The notes under the pieces: model-generated
What the model saw: only the letters and a program-made list of their open reading frames with translations
What the model was told of the DNA's origin: nothing
Databases searched by the model: none
Assembly (NCBI GenBank): GCA_023386155.1
Contig: JAEWKH010000055.1
Location: forward strand, 1 to 20,660
Direction: 5' to 3'
DNA: 20,660 bases
DNA from: Pseudomonadota bacterium
Lineage (GTDB): Bacteria; Pseudomonadota; Alphaproteobacteria; Rhizobiales; Beijerinckiaceae
In this document: positions 7,255 through 14,570 of the stretch, in pieces
How the letters are laid out: every line of letters starts with the position of its first letter
Position numbering within the stretch: the stretch's first letter is position 1
Position numbers and translations under genes: made by a program

Positions 7255-7719
7255 CTACTGCGCATGGAAGACCGCCTCCTGGATCTGCCGCGGATCGGGC
7301 CTGCGGCTCGAACTGAACCGGATGACGCGATAGCCGCAGGATTTCAGAACCTTGTCGCGCTGGGCATCCTTCCGGGCATCGTGGGAACGGTCGTCGAGCT
7401 CGACGACGGCGATCACCTCCATGTCCCGGACTACGACCCAGTCGACGCGCGTGTTCGAAATCTTCTTGAAGGCGATCCAGAAGGCGCGGCTGCCTTCCTT
7501 GGCATCGGGTCGGACGAGCGCCAGGATCGGGACCTGCGGCCAAATCTGGCAATCCGGGCATGCCGCCAGAAGGCGCTGATAGAACTCGCGCTCGTTTTCC
7601 GTCATGACCGAGTGGCGCCGGTAGCGCGGCTTGCGGGTCCAGAAGAGAACGAGAACGAACAGGACGCCGAGCAGGCCCACGCCTGCGAGCCACGACAACG
7701 GAAGGTTTTCGATCATCAT
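7255..7719 (-). CDS. Membrane-anchored DUF2726 protein
   Basis: A 154-residue protein with one N-terminal transmembrane helix (about residues 8-27, LSWLAGVGLLGVLFVLVLFW), a basic stop-transfer segment, and a cytoplasmic DUF2726 domain. The domain contains VVELDDRSHDARKDAQRD and CGYRVIRFSSSR, which resemble the very-short-patch/PD-(D/E)XK-like nuclease core described for this family. The catalytic role is inferred, not shown. Two cysteines (CPDC) sit near residues 55-58 and may bind metal. The start at 7719 has AAGGG upstream; the next codon is also ATG. It is divergent from the L,D-transpeptidase gene with 137 bp between starts. Confidence 0.85.
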   Translation of the reverse strand: MMIENLPLSWLAGVGLLGVLFVLVLFWTRKPRYRRHSVMTENEREFYQRLLAACPDCQIWPQVPILALVRPDAKEGSRAFWIAFKKISNTRVDWVVVRDMEVIAVVELDDRSHDARKDAQRDKVLKSCGYRVIRFSSSRRPDPRQIQEAVFHAQ

Positions 7720-7856
7720 TATGAGTTGCCCTTGGCCCTCGCCCGAATGTGAACGGTCAGGCCTTCTTTGTCTCTAAAGCATAGCAGCTGGCATGAAACC
7801 CGGACCCATGGTTCCGCGTCTTCTTATTGTCGAGTTAAGCCTGCCGGGAGAGCGCA

Positions 7857-8561
7857 ATGGACCTCAGCCGCCGAACCTTCCTGATTGGAGCCTCAGCCGC
7901 GGCCGTCGGAACCGGCCTGCCGCGCCCTGGCTTCGCCCAGGCAGCGCGGGAGATGTCCGCCTATCAGCGCATGTATGCGCCCATCGACGACATATTCCAC
8001 GTGCCGGGCGTCGATCTCTCCAGGATCAACCCGGCCTATCTGCGCAAGGTGGTCCAATACGACACCTCCGAACCGCCGGGAACCATCGTGATCGATCCCC
8101 GGTCGCGGTATCTCTACCTCGTCATGCGCGACGGCATGGCCGTGCGCTATGGGGTCGGCGTCGGCCGGTCGGGTTTCAGCTGGTCCGGAACCGCCACCAT
8201 CAAGAACAAGCAGGAATGGCCGGACTGGTATCCGCCGAAGGAGATGTTCGGACGGCAGCCCGAGCTGATGGAACAGATGGGCGAGTTGCCCGGCGGCCCC
8301 GGAATGCCCGGCGGTCCCGGCAACCCGCTCGGCGCCCGGGCGCTTTACCTCTGGCAGGGCAACAAGGATACGCTCTACCGCATCCACGGCACCTTCGAGC
8401 CCTGGACGATCGGCACCAATGTTTCATCCGGCTGCATCCGCATGATCAACCAGGACGTCATCGACCTCTACGACCATGTTCCGACCGGCACGAAGGTCGT
8501 GGTCCTGTCATCCCCGTCCCGCCGTCCGAGACGCGATCAGACGGCAGCCGTGCCCGGTTAA
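7857..8561 (+). CDS. L,D-transpeptidase (YkuD), Tat-exported
   Basis: A 234-residue exported enzyme that forms 3-3 (mDAP-mDAP) cross-links in peptidoglycan or attaches proteins to it. Residues 1-30 are a Tat signal, SRRTFLIG with the Arg pair at 5-6, ending in FAQA. The YkuD domain runs from about 75 to 217 and holds the catalytic motif with H177 (HGT) and C193 in SSGCIRM. A Gly/Pro-rich insertion (about 145-157) lies between the core strands. GGGAGA six bases before ATG 7857 supports the start. The MepK-like endopeptidase gene follows 81 bp downstream on the same strand, pairing a cross-link maker with a likely cross-link cutter. No terminator is visible between them. Confidence 0.93.
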   Translation: MDLSRRTFLIGASAAAVGTGLPRPGFAQAAREMSAYQRMYAPIDDIFHVPGVDLSRINPAYLRKVVQYDTSEPPGTIVIDPRSRYLYLVMRDGMAVRYGVGVGRSGFSWSGTATIKNKQEWPDWYPPKEMFGRQPELMEQMGELPGGPGMPGGPGNPLGARALYLWQGNKDTLYRIHGTFEPWTIGTNVSSGCIRMINQDVIDLYDHVPTGTKVVVLSSPSRRPRRDQTAAVPG

Positions 8562-8642
8562 GCAAAAAGGTACGGTTTGCGCCTATTTTTGCCATGGTTA
8601 ACGATCACACGTCACGTAAAGGGACGCGGGAACTAACGAACC

Positions 8643-9896
8643 ATGGCGCGAATTTTCGCCCGATCGGGACGATCGGCAGGCGGATGCAGGACGGTCCCTG
8701 CGTCCGCACGCAGCTGTTTGCCTGGCAGGAAGGGTGCCTCATACCTGGCTCTCGGATTGTTGGGTGCGACTTCCTTCCTGCTGATGGAGACGGCCCGCAT
8801 CCAGGACGCCGCCGCCCTCGGGGACACGCGCACCCTCAGCTTTTATCATACGCATACCAGGGAAAGCTTGACGGTCACGTTCCGCCGCAACGGACAGTTT
8901 GACTCGGGCGCCCTGCAGCAGCTCAACTGGTTCCTGCGGGACTGGCGCGTCGAGAAGCCCGCCCAGATGGATCCGCGCCTGTTCGATATCCTCTGGGAGG
9001 TCTACCGGGAATCCGGCTCGTCGCAGCCGATCAACATCATCTCCGCCTATCGGTCGCCGGAAACCAACGGCGCCTTGCGTCGCCGGTCGAGCGGCGTGGC
9101 CGAGAACAGCCAGCACATGCTCGGCAAAGCCATGGATATCCGCCTGCCCGATGTGGACACCGGCCGTCTGCGCGCCATCGCCATGAAGATGCAGTATGGC
9201 GGCGTGGGCTACTACGCGTCCTCCGCCTTCGTCCATGTGGACACCGGCAACGTAAGGGCCTGGCCGCGCATGACCCAGCAGCAGCTCGCGCAGCTGTTCC
9301 CGGACGGGAAGACCTTGCACCTTCCCTCCAACGGCAAGCCGCTTGCCGGCTACGAGCTGGCGAAGGCTGAAATCCTTTCCCGGAACGCCGCCCTCGCCAC
9401 GCAGGCCTCAGCCGGCGGCGGTCCTTCCATCGGCAACCTGTTCGCCAATCTCTTCGGCCGCAAGAATGCGGCGCCGGCGCCGCAGGCGGAGACCCCTGCC
9501 CCGGCCACCGCGACGATGGTTGCGTCAGCTGATCCTGAGAGCGTCAAGGAGATCGTGGCGGTGGTCCCCCTTCCGCCGCAGCGTCCGCCGGACATCAAGC
9601 TTGCCGCGGCCGTCATGCCGGATGGAACGTCGGATGCCCTGGCGGCGATCGCCTCGGCTCCGTCCCCCAGGACCGCTCCCGAGATCGAGCCCATTCTCGG
9701 TTACGATGCCACGGCGGCGGCAAAAGCTCTCTTCGATCCCAGGGCAGCCTTCCTCGATCTGGGCTTCACCTCCGAGGCTCGGCGGGAACTCAACGCCACA
9801 AGGTTCAGCGGGCCAGCCGTCAAGCCGCTTCCCCTCATAGGCGAGGCTCAGGCTGGCCTCCTGGCCGATGGGGCGATCAAACGCCCAGCATCGTAA
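8643..9896 (+). CDS. DUF882/YcbK (MepK-like) murein endopeptidase
   Basis: A 417-residue protein. A basic N-terminus is followed by a hydrophobic segment (about 33-47), a signal or anchor sequence. The DUF882/peptidase M15 domain spans about 62-215 and retains the zinc set H158 and D165 (SQHMLGKAMDIRLP) and H198 (FVHVDTG). E. coli MepK, the family reference, cleaves mDAP-mDAP cross-links made by L,D-transpeptidases, which fits the preceding gene. The C-terminal 200 residues are low-complexity Ala/Pro-rich, roughly twice the length of the catalytic part alone, and look like a wall-spanning or partner-binding tail. The ATG at 8643 has only a weak GGGA upstream. The 3' end overlaps the oppositely oriented sigma 1.1 gene by 20 bp. 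Confidence 0.88.
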   Translation: MARIFARSGRSAGGCRTVPASARSCLPGRKGASYLALGLLGATSFLLMETARIQDAAALGDTRTLSFYHTHTRESLTVTFRRNGQFDSGALQQLNWFLRDWRVEKPAQMDPRLFDILWEVYRESGSSQPINIISAYRSPETNGALRRRSSGVAENSQHMLGKAMDIRLPDVDTGRLRAIAMKMQYGGVGYYASSAFVHVDTGNVRAWPRMTQQQLAQLFPDGKTLHLPSNGKPLAGYELAKAEILSRNAALATQASAGGGPSIGNLFANLFGRKNAAPAPQAETPAPATATMVASADPESVKEIVAVVPLPPQRPPDIKLAAAVMPDGTSDALAAIASAPSPRTAPEIEPILGYDATAAAKALFDPRAAFLDLGFTSEARRELNATRFSGPAVKPLPLIGEAQAGLLADGAIKRPAS

Positions 9897-10308
9897 CGAG
9901 ACCGAGCAGCAGAGCCAGAACCAGCAGGCCTGCCATTGCGACGGCCCAATGCGCCGTGCGCCTCCCCTGACGTTCCGATTTGGCCGCTTCCGGCTGGGAT
10001 GGGAGTCCCTTCTGCAGAGGAGCCGTGCGGCGCTTCATCCGCGCGACTGCGGCCCGGTCCGGGAAGGGAATGATCTCGGCGCTTCTGACCGGAGCCGGAC
10101 CGGGCTTGGCGCCCGGGACGATCAGGCTGTCGTCCAGCTCGACTGGAACGCCGGTCTCCTCCAGATGAACGACGATGAGGGCGATTTCCTCCGCGCTCAT
10201 GGATGCGATCGGCAGATTCGCTTCCAGATCCTGGTTCGTAAGGTGACCCTGCTCGCGTCCGAGGGCGATCAAGCGGTCCAAGGTGTTGCTGTCGAGCGCC
10301 GGCTGCAT
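9877..10308 (-). CDS. Stand-alone sigma-70 region 1.1 domain with C-terminal membrane anchor
   Basis: A 143-residue protein. Residues about 8-58 (LDRLIALGREQGHLTNQDLEANLP... then EEIALIVVHLEETGVPVELDD) match the three-helix sigma-70 region 1.1 fold in pattern: LxxLGxxxGxLTxxDLxxxLP, then a helix and a GVxV strand. No other sigma regions follow. A Pro-rich and basic linker (about 62-119) leads to a single hydrophobic helix at 121-143 (WAVAMAGLLVLALLLGLVTM) at the extreme C-terminus, a tail anchor. In primary sigma factors region 1.1 is acidic, blocks free sigma from binding DNA and occupies the polymerase cleft. A membrane-tethered copy could sequester polymerase or act as a decoy; this is inference. 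The ribosome site before ATG 10308 is weak (AGGG, 11 bases). Confidence 0.8.
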   Translation of the reverse strand: MQPALDSNTLDRLIALGREQGHLTNQDLEANLPIASMSAEEIALIVVHLEETGVPVELDDSLIVPGAKPGPAPVRSAEIIPFPDRAAVARMKRRTAPLQKGLPSQPEAAKSERQGRRTAHWAVAMAGLLVLALLLGLVTMLGV

Positions 10309-10487
10309 GAGGGCACGACCCTGTTTTCGTCTGGTGGGCGAAGAAGCAGCTTAAGGCCGCTTCAAGGAACTTCGCCGAGCTAACGCGACAATAACTCCAG
10401 ATGTTGCAGCCGGACATTGCCTCAAGTGCAATTTTGCCGACGCTTTAGCCGTAAGTCGAATGGGCCCGAGGCTCTTTTCCTTAAGCG

Positions 10488-10533
10488 GCGCATCGTTGGA
10501 TGCAAAACCGGATCCACTTTCTGCACGATTCGC
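10488..10533 (-). repeat. Interspersed palindromic repeat abutting the next gene's stop codon
   Basis: Arms GCGCATCGT (10488-10496) and ACGATTCGC (10525-10533) pair with one mismatch around AAAACCGGATCCACTTTCTG. The right arm shares its last base with the TAG stop of the 85-residue gene. It has the same core as the copies at 1681-1725 and 3773-3901. Confidence 0.75.
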
Positions 10534-10790
10534 TAGTTCTTCGTCGCGCCGGAGGCCTCCTGCAGCGCCTGCTTCTCGTGCCTGACCTGCTCGGACAGCT
10601 GCTCGGCGATGGCCACGAGCTTGCCGGCGGTCAGATCCTTGCCATGGAGTTCGACATGGCCGGCCAATCCCACGGTCAGAAGCGACTCGAACACCATGTC
10701 GGCGGGAATCCCCTTGCGGATCAGATCGATGGCGACCTTCTGCCATTGATCCGACAATTGCACGCGAAGTTCAGAAATATCGTTGCTCAT
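10533..10790 (-). CDS. Conserved-looking small hypothetical protein (85 aa)
   Basis: An 85-residue predicted helical protein that I do not recognise as a named family. It is charged, with a central segment RKGIPADMVFESLLTVGLAGHVELHGKD and a Lys/Glu-rich C-terminal helix; no cysteine, signal or membrane segment. The N-terminal residues MSNDISELRVQLSDQWQKVA look amphipathic. The frame continues upstream to 10829 with further ATGs (for example 10805); 10790 was chosen because residues before it look non-conserved, but the ribosome site is poor in both cases. It is divergent from phoX, with the Pho box between them, so phosphate control of both is possible. Its TAG lies against repeat 10488-10533. 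Confidence 0.7.
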   Translation of the reverse strand: MSNDISELRVQLSDQWQKVAIDLIRKGIPADMVFESLLTVGLAGHVELHGKDLTAGKLVAIAEQLSEQVRHEKQALQEASGATKN

Positions 10791-10850
10791 CGCCCGAGCA
10801 TACATGATCCGGCTCGGGATGTCCCCCACGGAGCTCCGCCCCTCGCGTCA

Positions 10851-10882
10851 CTGTCACCGGCCTTACATAGAACCGTTCTAAT
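10851..10882 (+). promoter_or_regulatory. Probable Pho box and -10 for phoX
   Basis: CTGTCAC (10851-10857), four bases, then CTTACAT (10862-10868) form the 7-4-7 direct-repeat layout of a PhoB box. The first half matches the CTGTCAY consensus and the second has one or two mismatches. TCTAAT at 10877-10882 is a good -10, eight bases beyond the box, and the phoX ATG follows at 10917. PhoB activation under phosphate limitation is inferred. Confidence 0.6.
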
Positions 10883-10916
10883 GGCCCTGTCGTCCCCAAG
10901 AGACGGAGAAGCCGAT

Positions 10917-12884
10917 ATGAACGAGCACAAGGGCCGCCTTCGCGCAAGCGAGCTGGAAGATTCAGGCGACGTCGGAGTGAACCCGACGCATAACCTCACC
11001 ATGGGCGAGATCATCGCCACGCGCTTCAACCGGCGCGATCTCCTGCGCGGTTCGCTCGCCGTCGCGGCGATTTCCGCCACCGTCGGCACCCGGGCCCTGG
11101 CGGCCAACGGGCAGCCGGTCGGGCAGGCCAACGGCGCTTCCTTCGACTTCAAGGAGATCGAAGCCGGAATCGACCACACGCACCATGTCGCCGAAGGCTA
11201 CGACGCCCAGGTGCTGCTGCGCTGGGGCGACCCGATCTTCGCCGACGCTCCCGAGTTCGATCCCATGAACCAGACTGCCGAACGCCAGGCGCGCCAGTTC
11301 GGCTACAACACCGACTTCATCGGCTTCATCCCGCTCGATGGTTCCCCCGACCACGGGCTGCTCGTGGCCAACCACGAATACACCAACGAGGAGCTGATGT
11401 TCCCCGGTGTCGGCATTCAGGACGCCAAGGACGCCAATTTCTCGAAGATGACCAAGGAGCTGGTCGATATCGAAATCGCCGCCCATGGGGGTGCCGTCGT
11501 CGAGATCCGTCGCGTGGATGGCAAGTGGCAGGTTATCAAGGATTCCAAGTACAACCGGCGCATCACCGCCGCGACCCCGATGGAGATCACCGGTCCCGCC
11601 GCCGGCCATGACCGCATGAAGACCTCGGCCGATGCCACCGGCCGCAAGGTGAACGGCATGATCAACAACTGCGCCGGCGGCGTGACCCCCTGGGGCACTT
11701 GGCTGAGCTGCGAGGAGAACTTCAACGGGTACTTCTGGGGCAAGCTCGGCGAGGATCATGCCGAAGCCAGGAACTTCAAGCGCTACGGCATCGGCACCCC
11801 CGCCTATGCCTGGGGCAAGTACTACGACCGCTTCGACCTGACCAAGGAACCCAACGAGGCGAACCGCTTCGGCTGGGTGGTCGAGATCGACCCGTTCGAT
11901 CCGAACTTCGTGCCCAAGAAGCGCACGGCGCTTGGCCGCACCAAGCACGAAGGCGCCGCAGGCATCACCAACAGCGACGGCCGCTACGTGATCTATCTCG
12001 GCGACGACGAGCGCTTCGACTACGTCTACAGGTTCGTCACCGCCGGCAAGGTCGACAAGGAGAACCGGGCCGCGAATTTCGGCCTGCTCGATGAAGGCAC
12101 CCTCTACGTCGCGAAATACAATGCCGATGGCACGGGCACCTGGCTCCCGATGACCCATGGCCAAGGCCCGCTGACCGAGGCCAACGGCTTCAGGAGCCAG
12201 GCGGACGTGCTGATCGAGACCCGTCGCGCCGCGGACCTTCTGGGCGCGACCAAGATGGACCGTCCCGAGGATATCGAGGCCAATCCCCAGACCAATCGCA
12301 TCTACGTCATGCTGACCAACAACACGCGCCGCAAGGAGGATCAGGTGGATGCGGCCAACCCGCGCGCCAACAATGCCTTCGGCCATATCGTCGAGATGAT
12401 GCCGGAGGGCGGAAACCACGCCGCGACCTCTTTCACCTGGGAGGTTCTGGTGAAGTGCGGCGATCCCTCCGTCGCTTCGGTCGGCGCGACCTTCTCGTCG
12501 GAGACCACCAGGAACGGCTGGTTCGGCATGCCCGACAATTGCGCCATCGACAGCCAGGGCCGCCTCTGGATCTCCACAGACGGCAACAACGCCAAGTCGA
12601 CCGGCCGTGCGGACGGGCTGTGGGCGATGGAAACCGAGGGCGAGATGCGCGGCACGTCCAAGCATTTCTTCCGGGTGCCGGTAGGCGGCGAGCTGTGCGG
12701 GCCCTTCTTCACCCCGGACGATGAATCGCTGTTCCTCGCCGTGCAGCATCCGGGCGAGGCGGAGGAAGGCGCGACATCGACCTTCGAGAATCCGATCACC
12801 CGTTGGCCGGACTTCAAGGACGACCTGCCGACCCGTCCTTCCGTGCTCGTCATCACCCGGCAGGGCGGCGGCAAGATCGCCTGA
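10917..12884 (+). CDS. phoX: PhoX family alkaline phosphatase, Tat-exported
   Basis: A 655-residue PhoX/DUF839 protein, the usual length. These are monomeric Ca- and Fe-dependent periplasmic phosphatases releasing phosphate from organic monoesters. An N-terminal cytoplasmic stretch precedes a Tat motif NRRDLLRG (Arg 39-40) and hydrophobic segment ending at TRALA, near residue 62. Diagnostic motifs follow: NHEYTNEELMFPG, NNCAGGVTPWGTWLSCEENFNG, TKHEGAAG, MDRPEDIEANPQTN, FGMPDNCAIDSQGRLWISTDGN and FFTPDDESLFLAVQHPGE. The ATG at 10917 has GGAGA seven bases upstream; the frame is open back to 10500 but that part is antisense to the small gene. A Pho box lies upstream and an intrinsic terminator follows. 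A long open frame on the opposite strand (10962-12749) is a codon-bias shadow. Confidence 0.95.
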   Translation: MNEHKGRLRASELEDSGDVGVNPTHNLTMGEIIATRFNRRDLLRGSLAVAAISATVGTRALAANGQPVGQANGASFDFKEIEAGIDHTHHVAEGYDAQVLLRWGDPIFADAPEFDPMNQTAERQARQFGYNTDFIGFIPLDGSPDHGLLVANHEYTNEELMFPGVGIQDAKDANFSKMTKELVDIEIAAHGGAVVEIRRVDGKWQVIKDSKYNRRITAATPMEITGPAAGHDRMKTSADATGRKVNGMINNCAGGVTPWGTWLSCEENFNGYFWGKLGEDHAEARNFKRYGIGTPAYAWGKYYDRFDLTKEPNEANRFGWVVEIDPFDPNFVPKKRTALGRTKHEGAAGITNSDGRYVIYLGDDERFDYVYRFVTAGKVDKENRAANFGLLDEGTLYVAKYNADGTGTWLPMTHGQGPLTEANGFRSQADVLIETRRAADLLGATKMDRPEDIEANPQTNRIYVMLTNNTRRKEDQVDAANPRANNAFGHIVEMMPEGGNHAATSFTWEVLVKCGDPSVASVGATFSSETTRNGWFGMPDNCAIDSQGRLWISTDGNNAKSTGRADGLWAMETEGEMRGTSKHFFRVPVGGELCGPFFTPDDESLFLAVQHPGEAEEGATSTFENPITRWPDFKDDLPTRPSVLVITRQGGGKIA

Positions 12885-12908
12885 TCGCTTGACCGAAGCT
12901 CAAGGCAG

Positions 12909-12937
12909 AGGAGCCCGTTGCGGCTCCTTTGTTCTTT
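12909..12937 (+). terminator. Intrinsic terminator of phoX
   Basis: AGGAGCC (12909-12915) and GGCTCCT (12922-12928) form a 7-bp stem with a six-base loop, followed by TTGTTCTTT. It is 24 bp after the phoX stop. Confidence 0.85.
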
Positions 12938-12998
12938 GGAGCGCGGAGATCCGTCCCAAAATTTTGGTGACCTGGAGCTGCCTTGCAGCGGAGGAGAG

Positions 12999-13075
12999 TG
13001 GCGCGGGCGACGGGGCTCGAACCCGCGACCTCCGGCGTGACAGGCCGGCACTCTAACCGACTGAGCTACGCCCGC
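12999..13075 (-). tRNA. tRNA-Asp (anticodon GUC)
   Basis: On the minus strand a full cloverleaf of 77 bases including the encoded CCA. The acceptor stem GCGGGCG pairs with CGCCCGC, the discriminator is G as expected for tRNA-Asp, the D arm is GCTCAGTCGGTTAGAGT, the anticodon loop CTGTCAC gives GUC, and the T arm contains GGGTTCGAGCCCC. It stands alone; no integrase or duplicated 3' end suggests use as an integration site. Downstream, within 45 bp, are a 5-bp stem at 12977-12989 and a perfect palindrome CCAAAATTTTGG at 12956-12967. Confidence 0.97.
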
Positions 13076-13218
13076 GCATTTCCTCGCATCGCCCGGCCAG
13101 AAACCGTTTTTCGCGATGGAGGCGCGCAAGTAGCGGTGAATGAGCACGCTGTCAAATGATGTTTGGGATATCCCCAGGCACCCTGGGAAGACGACAGGAA
13201 CGCGATCCTGCGAAGAGC

Positions 13219-13443
13219 CTAATCTCTCGTGCTGATCGAGAAGACCTCGTGGCCAGCGCCATTCAGGACGCGCACGGCCTCGACCTCCGGGTCGCGGGAT
13301 TGCGGGCGGCGGGCCAGGGAAAAGACCTTCAGGGCCCGCTCCTTCGCCTTCTCGAGAGAATCGGTGCGGACCATGATCCGGCGGACGATCCCCCCACCCG
13401 CCTCTTCCGAGGCGATGGTTTCAATACGGTAGATCTCGAACAC
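13219..13443 (-). CDS. Small hypothetical protein (74 aa)
   Basis: A 74-residue protein of unknown function. It begins VFEIYRIETIASEEAGGG, then a helix DSLEKAKERALKVFSLARR and a strand-rich C-terminus (EVEAVRVLNGAGHEVFSIS), an alpha/beta small domain by appearance. The GTG at 13443 has GGAG ten bases upstream; a TTG at 13452 adds three residues but sits one base from the same GGAG, so GTG is preferred. It follows the deformylase-like gene by 35 bp on the same strand and is probably the third gene of the gloA operon. A short hairpin CCCAGG/CCTGGG at 13173-13187 lies downstream but lacks a T-run. Confidence 0.7.
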   Translation of the reverse strand: MFEIYRIETIASEEAGGGIVRRIMVRTDSLEKAKERALKVFSLARRPQSRDPEVEAVRVLNGAGHEVFSISTRD

Positions 13444-13478
13444 GATTGCCAAACTCCACTACCAGAGCCACTCCACCA

Positions 13479-13982
13479 TCAGGCCCTGATGCGCTGGAGC
13501 TTTTCGAACCGCCTGACCAGGCGGTCCCGCTTCAATTTCGACAGGCGGTCTATCCAGAAGATGCCGTCGAGCTGATCGATTTCATGCTGGAGGCAGACGG
13601 CCATCAGGCCTTCCGCCTCCTCCTCGCGTTCCGCCCCATCGAGGCCCCTGGAGCGCACCCGGACCCGGGCATGGCGCTCGAGCTCGTCGGTGACGCCCGG
13701 CATGGAGACGCTCCCCTCCACATGCCGGATCCTCTCGGAGGACGCCCAGACGATCTCGGGATCGATATAGATGTGCGGCCCGGTATCGGTTTCCAACTGG
13801 ATCACCACAAGCCGTTTCAGAACCCCGACATGCGACGCCGTGATGCCGATCCCGGGGGCGGCATGCATCGTCTCCGTCAGATCCCGGGCGAGTGCCCGCA
13901 CATTCTCATCGATATCGCCCACCGGCGCCGCCTTCTGGCGCAGACGGGGATCGGGAAAGCGGAGGATCGGAAGGATGGCCAC
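13479..13982 (-). CDS. Peptide deformylase-like protein lacking two metal ligands
   Basis: A 167-residue protein that aligns over its full length with peptide deformylase, which removes the N-formyl group from new proteins. The three Def motifs are in place but altered. Motif 1 is GIGITASH (H51 where GIGLAAPQ has Gln). Motif 2 is EGSVSMPG, with S91 replacing the metal-binding Cys of EGCLS. Motif 3 is QHEIDQ, keeping H133 and the catalytic E134 but with Q137 replacing the second metal-binding His. E. coli Def counterparts are Q50, C90, H132, E133 and H136. Normal metal binding and deformylase activity are therefore doubtful, though the gene is intact. The start is GTG 13982 with a strong AGGAGAGG site. 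It lies 48 bp after gloA on the same strand. A canonical def presumably exists elsewhere. Confidence 0.88.
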   Translation of the reverse strand: MAILPILRFPDPRLRQKAAPVGDIDENVRALARDLTETMHAAPGIGITASHVGVLKRLVVIQLETDTGPHIYIDPEIVWASSERIRHVEGSVSMPGVTDELERHARVRVRSRGLDGAEREEEAEGLMAVCLQHEIDQLDGIFWIDRLSKLKRDRLVRRFEKLQRIRA

Positions 13983-14030
13983 GGGACCTCTCCTGGACAG
14001 GAATAACGGCTGCGGATCCGCGGATTGGGG

Positions 14031-14426
14031 CTACTTGTAGCGTCCGCCGCGCTGGAGCACCTCGATCTTGTAGCCGTCCGGATCCTGCACGAAGAAGAAC
14101 CGCGCCAGAGGCTTGCCCTCGAGCTTGAGTTCCTTGGGCGGCGTAGGGCTGAGACCAAGCGACTCGAACCGGGAATGCTCCGCCTCGATATCGTCCACGG
14201 AGAAGGCCAGGTGCCCGTACCCGTCGCCGAGCGCATAAGGCTCCGTCCGATCGTGATTGATCGTCAGCTCCAACTCGAACTCGCTGTCCCCATTGCTCAG
14301 ATAGACGAGGGTGAAGCTCTCGAAAGCCAGCCGTTCAGCCACCTTCAGCCCGAAAGCCTTGTCGTAGAACGCCAGCGAGCGCTGCTCATCGAGCACGCGG
14401 ATCATGGAATGAATGGCTTTGGCCAT
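14031..14426 (-). CDS. gloA: Glyoxalase I (lactoylglutathione lyase), VOC family
   Basis: A 131-residue VOC-fold protein of the length of bacterial glyoxalase I. It isomerises the methylglyoxal-glutathione hemithioacetal to S-lactoylglutathione in the cytoplasm. Features: HSMIRVLDEQRSLAFYDKAFGL at the N-terminus, ELELT, DGYGHLAFSVDD, and the C-terminal FVQDPDGYKIEVLQR. The four metal ligands match E. coli GloA as H6, E53, H72 and E122. The start at 14426 has AGGTGG at the right distance. The frame is open upstream to 14729, but a leftward intrinsic terminator lies in that part (14571-14603), so the gene needs its own promoter within about 145 bp. It heads the cluster with the deformylase-like and 74-residue genes. 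Confidence 0.9.
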   Translation of the reverse strand: MAKAIHSMIRVLDEQRSLAFYDKAFGLKVAERLAFESFTLVYLSNGDSEFELELTINHDRTEPYALGDGYGHLAFSVDDIEAEHSRFESLGLSPTPPKELKLEGKPLARFFFVQDPDGYKIEVLQRGGRYK

Positions 14427-14570
14427 GGAGAACCACCTTTCATGTCGGTTGCCCGCCAAACTCGGGCGGAGCGGGGCCGTATCGGAATTGCCCCGGGAGA
14501 TAGCAGCGGAAAGGAGGGAGCGAAAGGCTGCGAAAGCCCACATCGGGAATTCAGCGAAGCCTGGCCCAAC

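Noticed and set aside
10962..12749. 595-codon open frame antisense to phoX
   Set aside because: Lies wholly within phoX on the other strand, with no family resemblance and no ribosome site.
12956..13075. tRNA-Asp with a nearby CCAAAATTTTGG palindrome as an integration site
   Set aside because: No integrase, no duplicated tRNA 3' end and no foreign-looking DNA next to it.
13086..13118. GCATCGC...GCGATG inverted arms resembling the interspersed repeat
   Set aside because: The arms fit, but the GTGGATCC core is absent, so membership of the family is not supported.
13173..13187. CCCAGG/CCTGGG hairpin as terminator of the gloA cluster
   Set aside because: Only 6 bp, three-base loop and no T-run on the minus strand; too weak to call.
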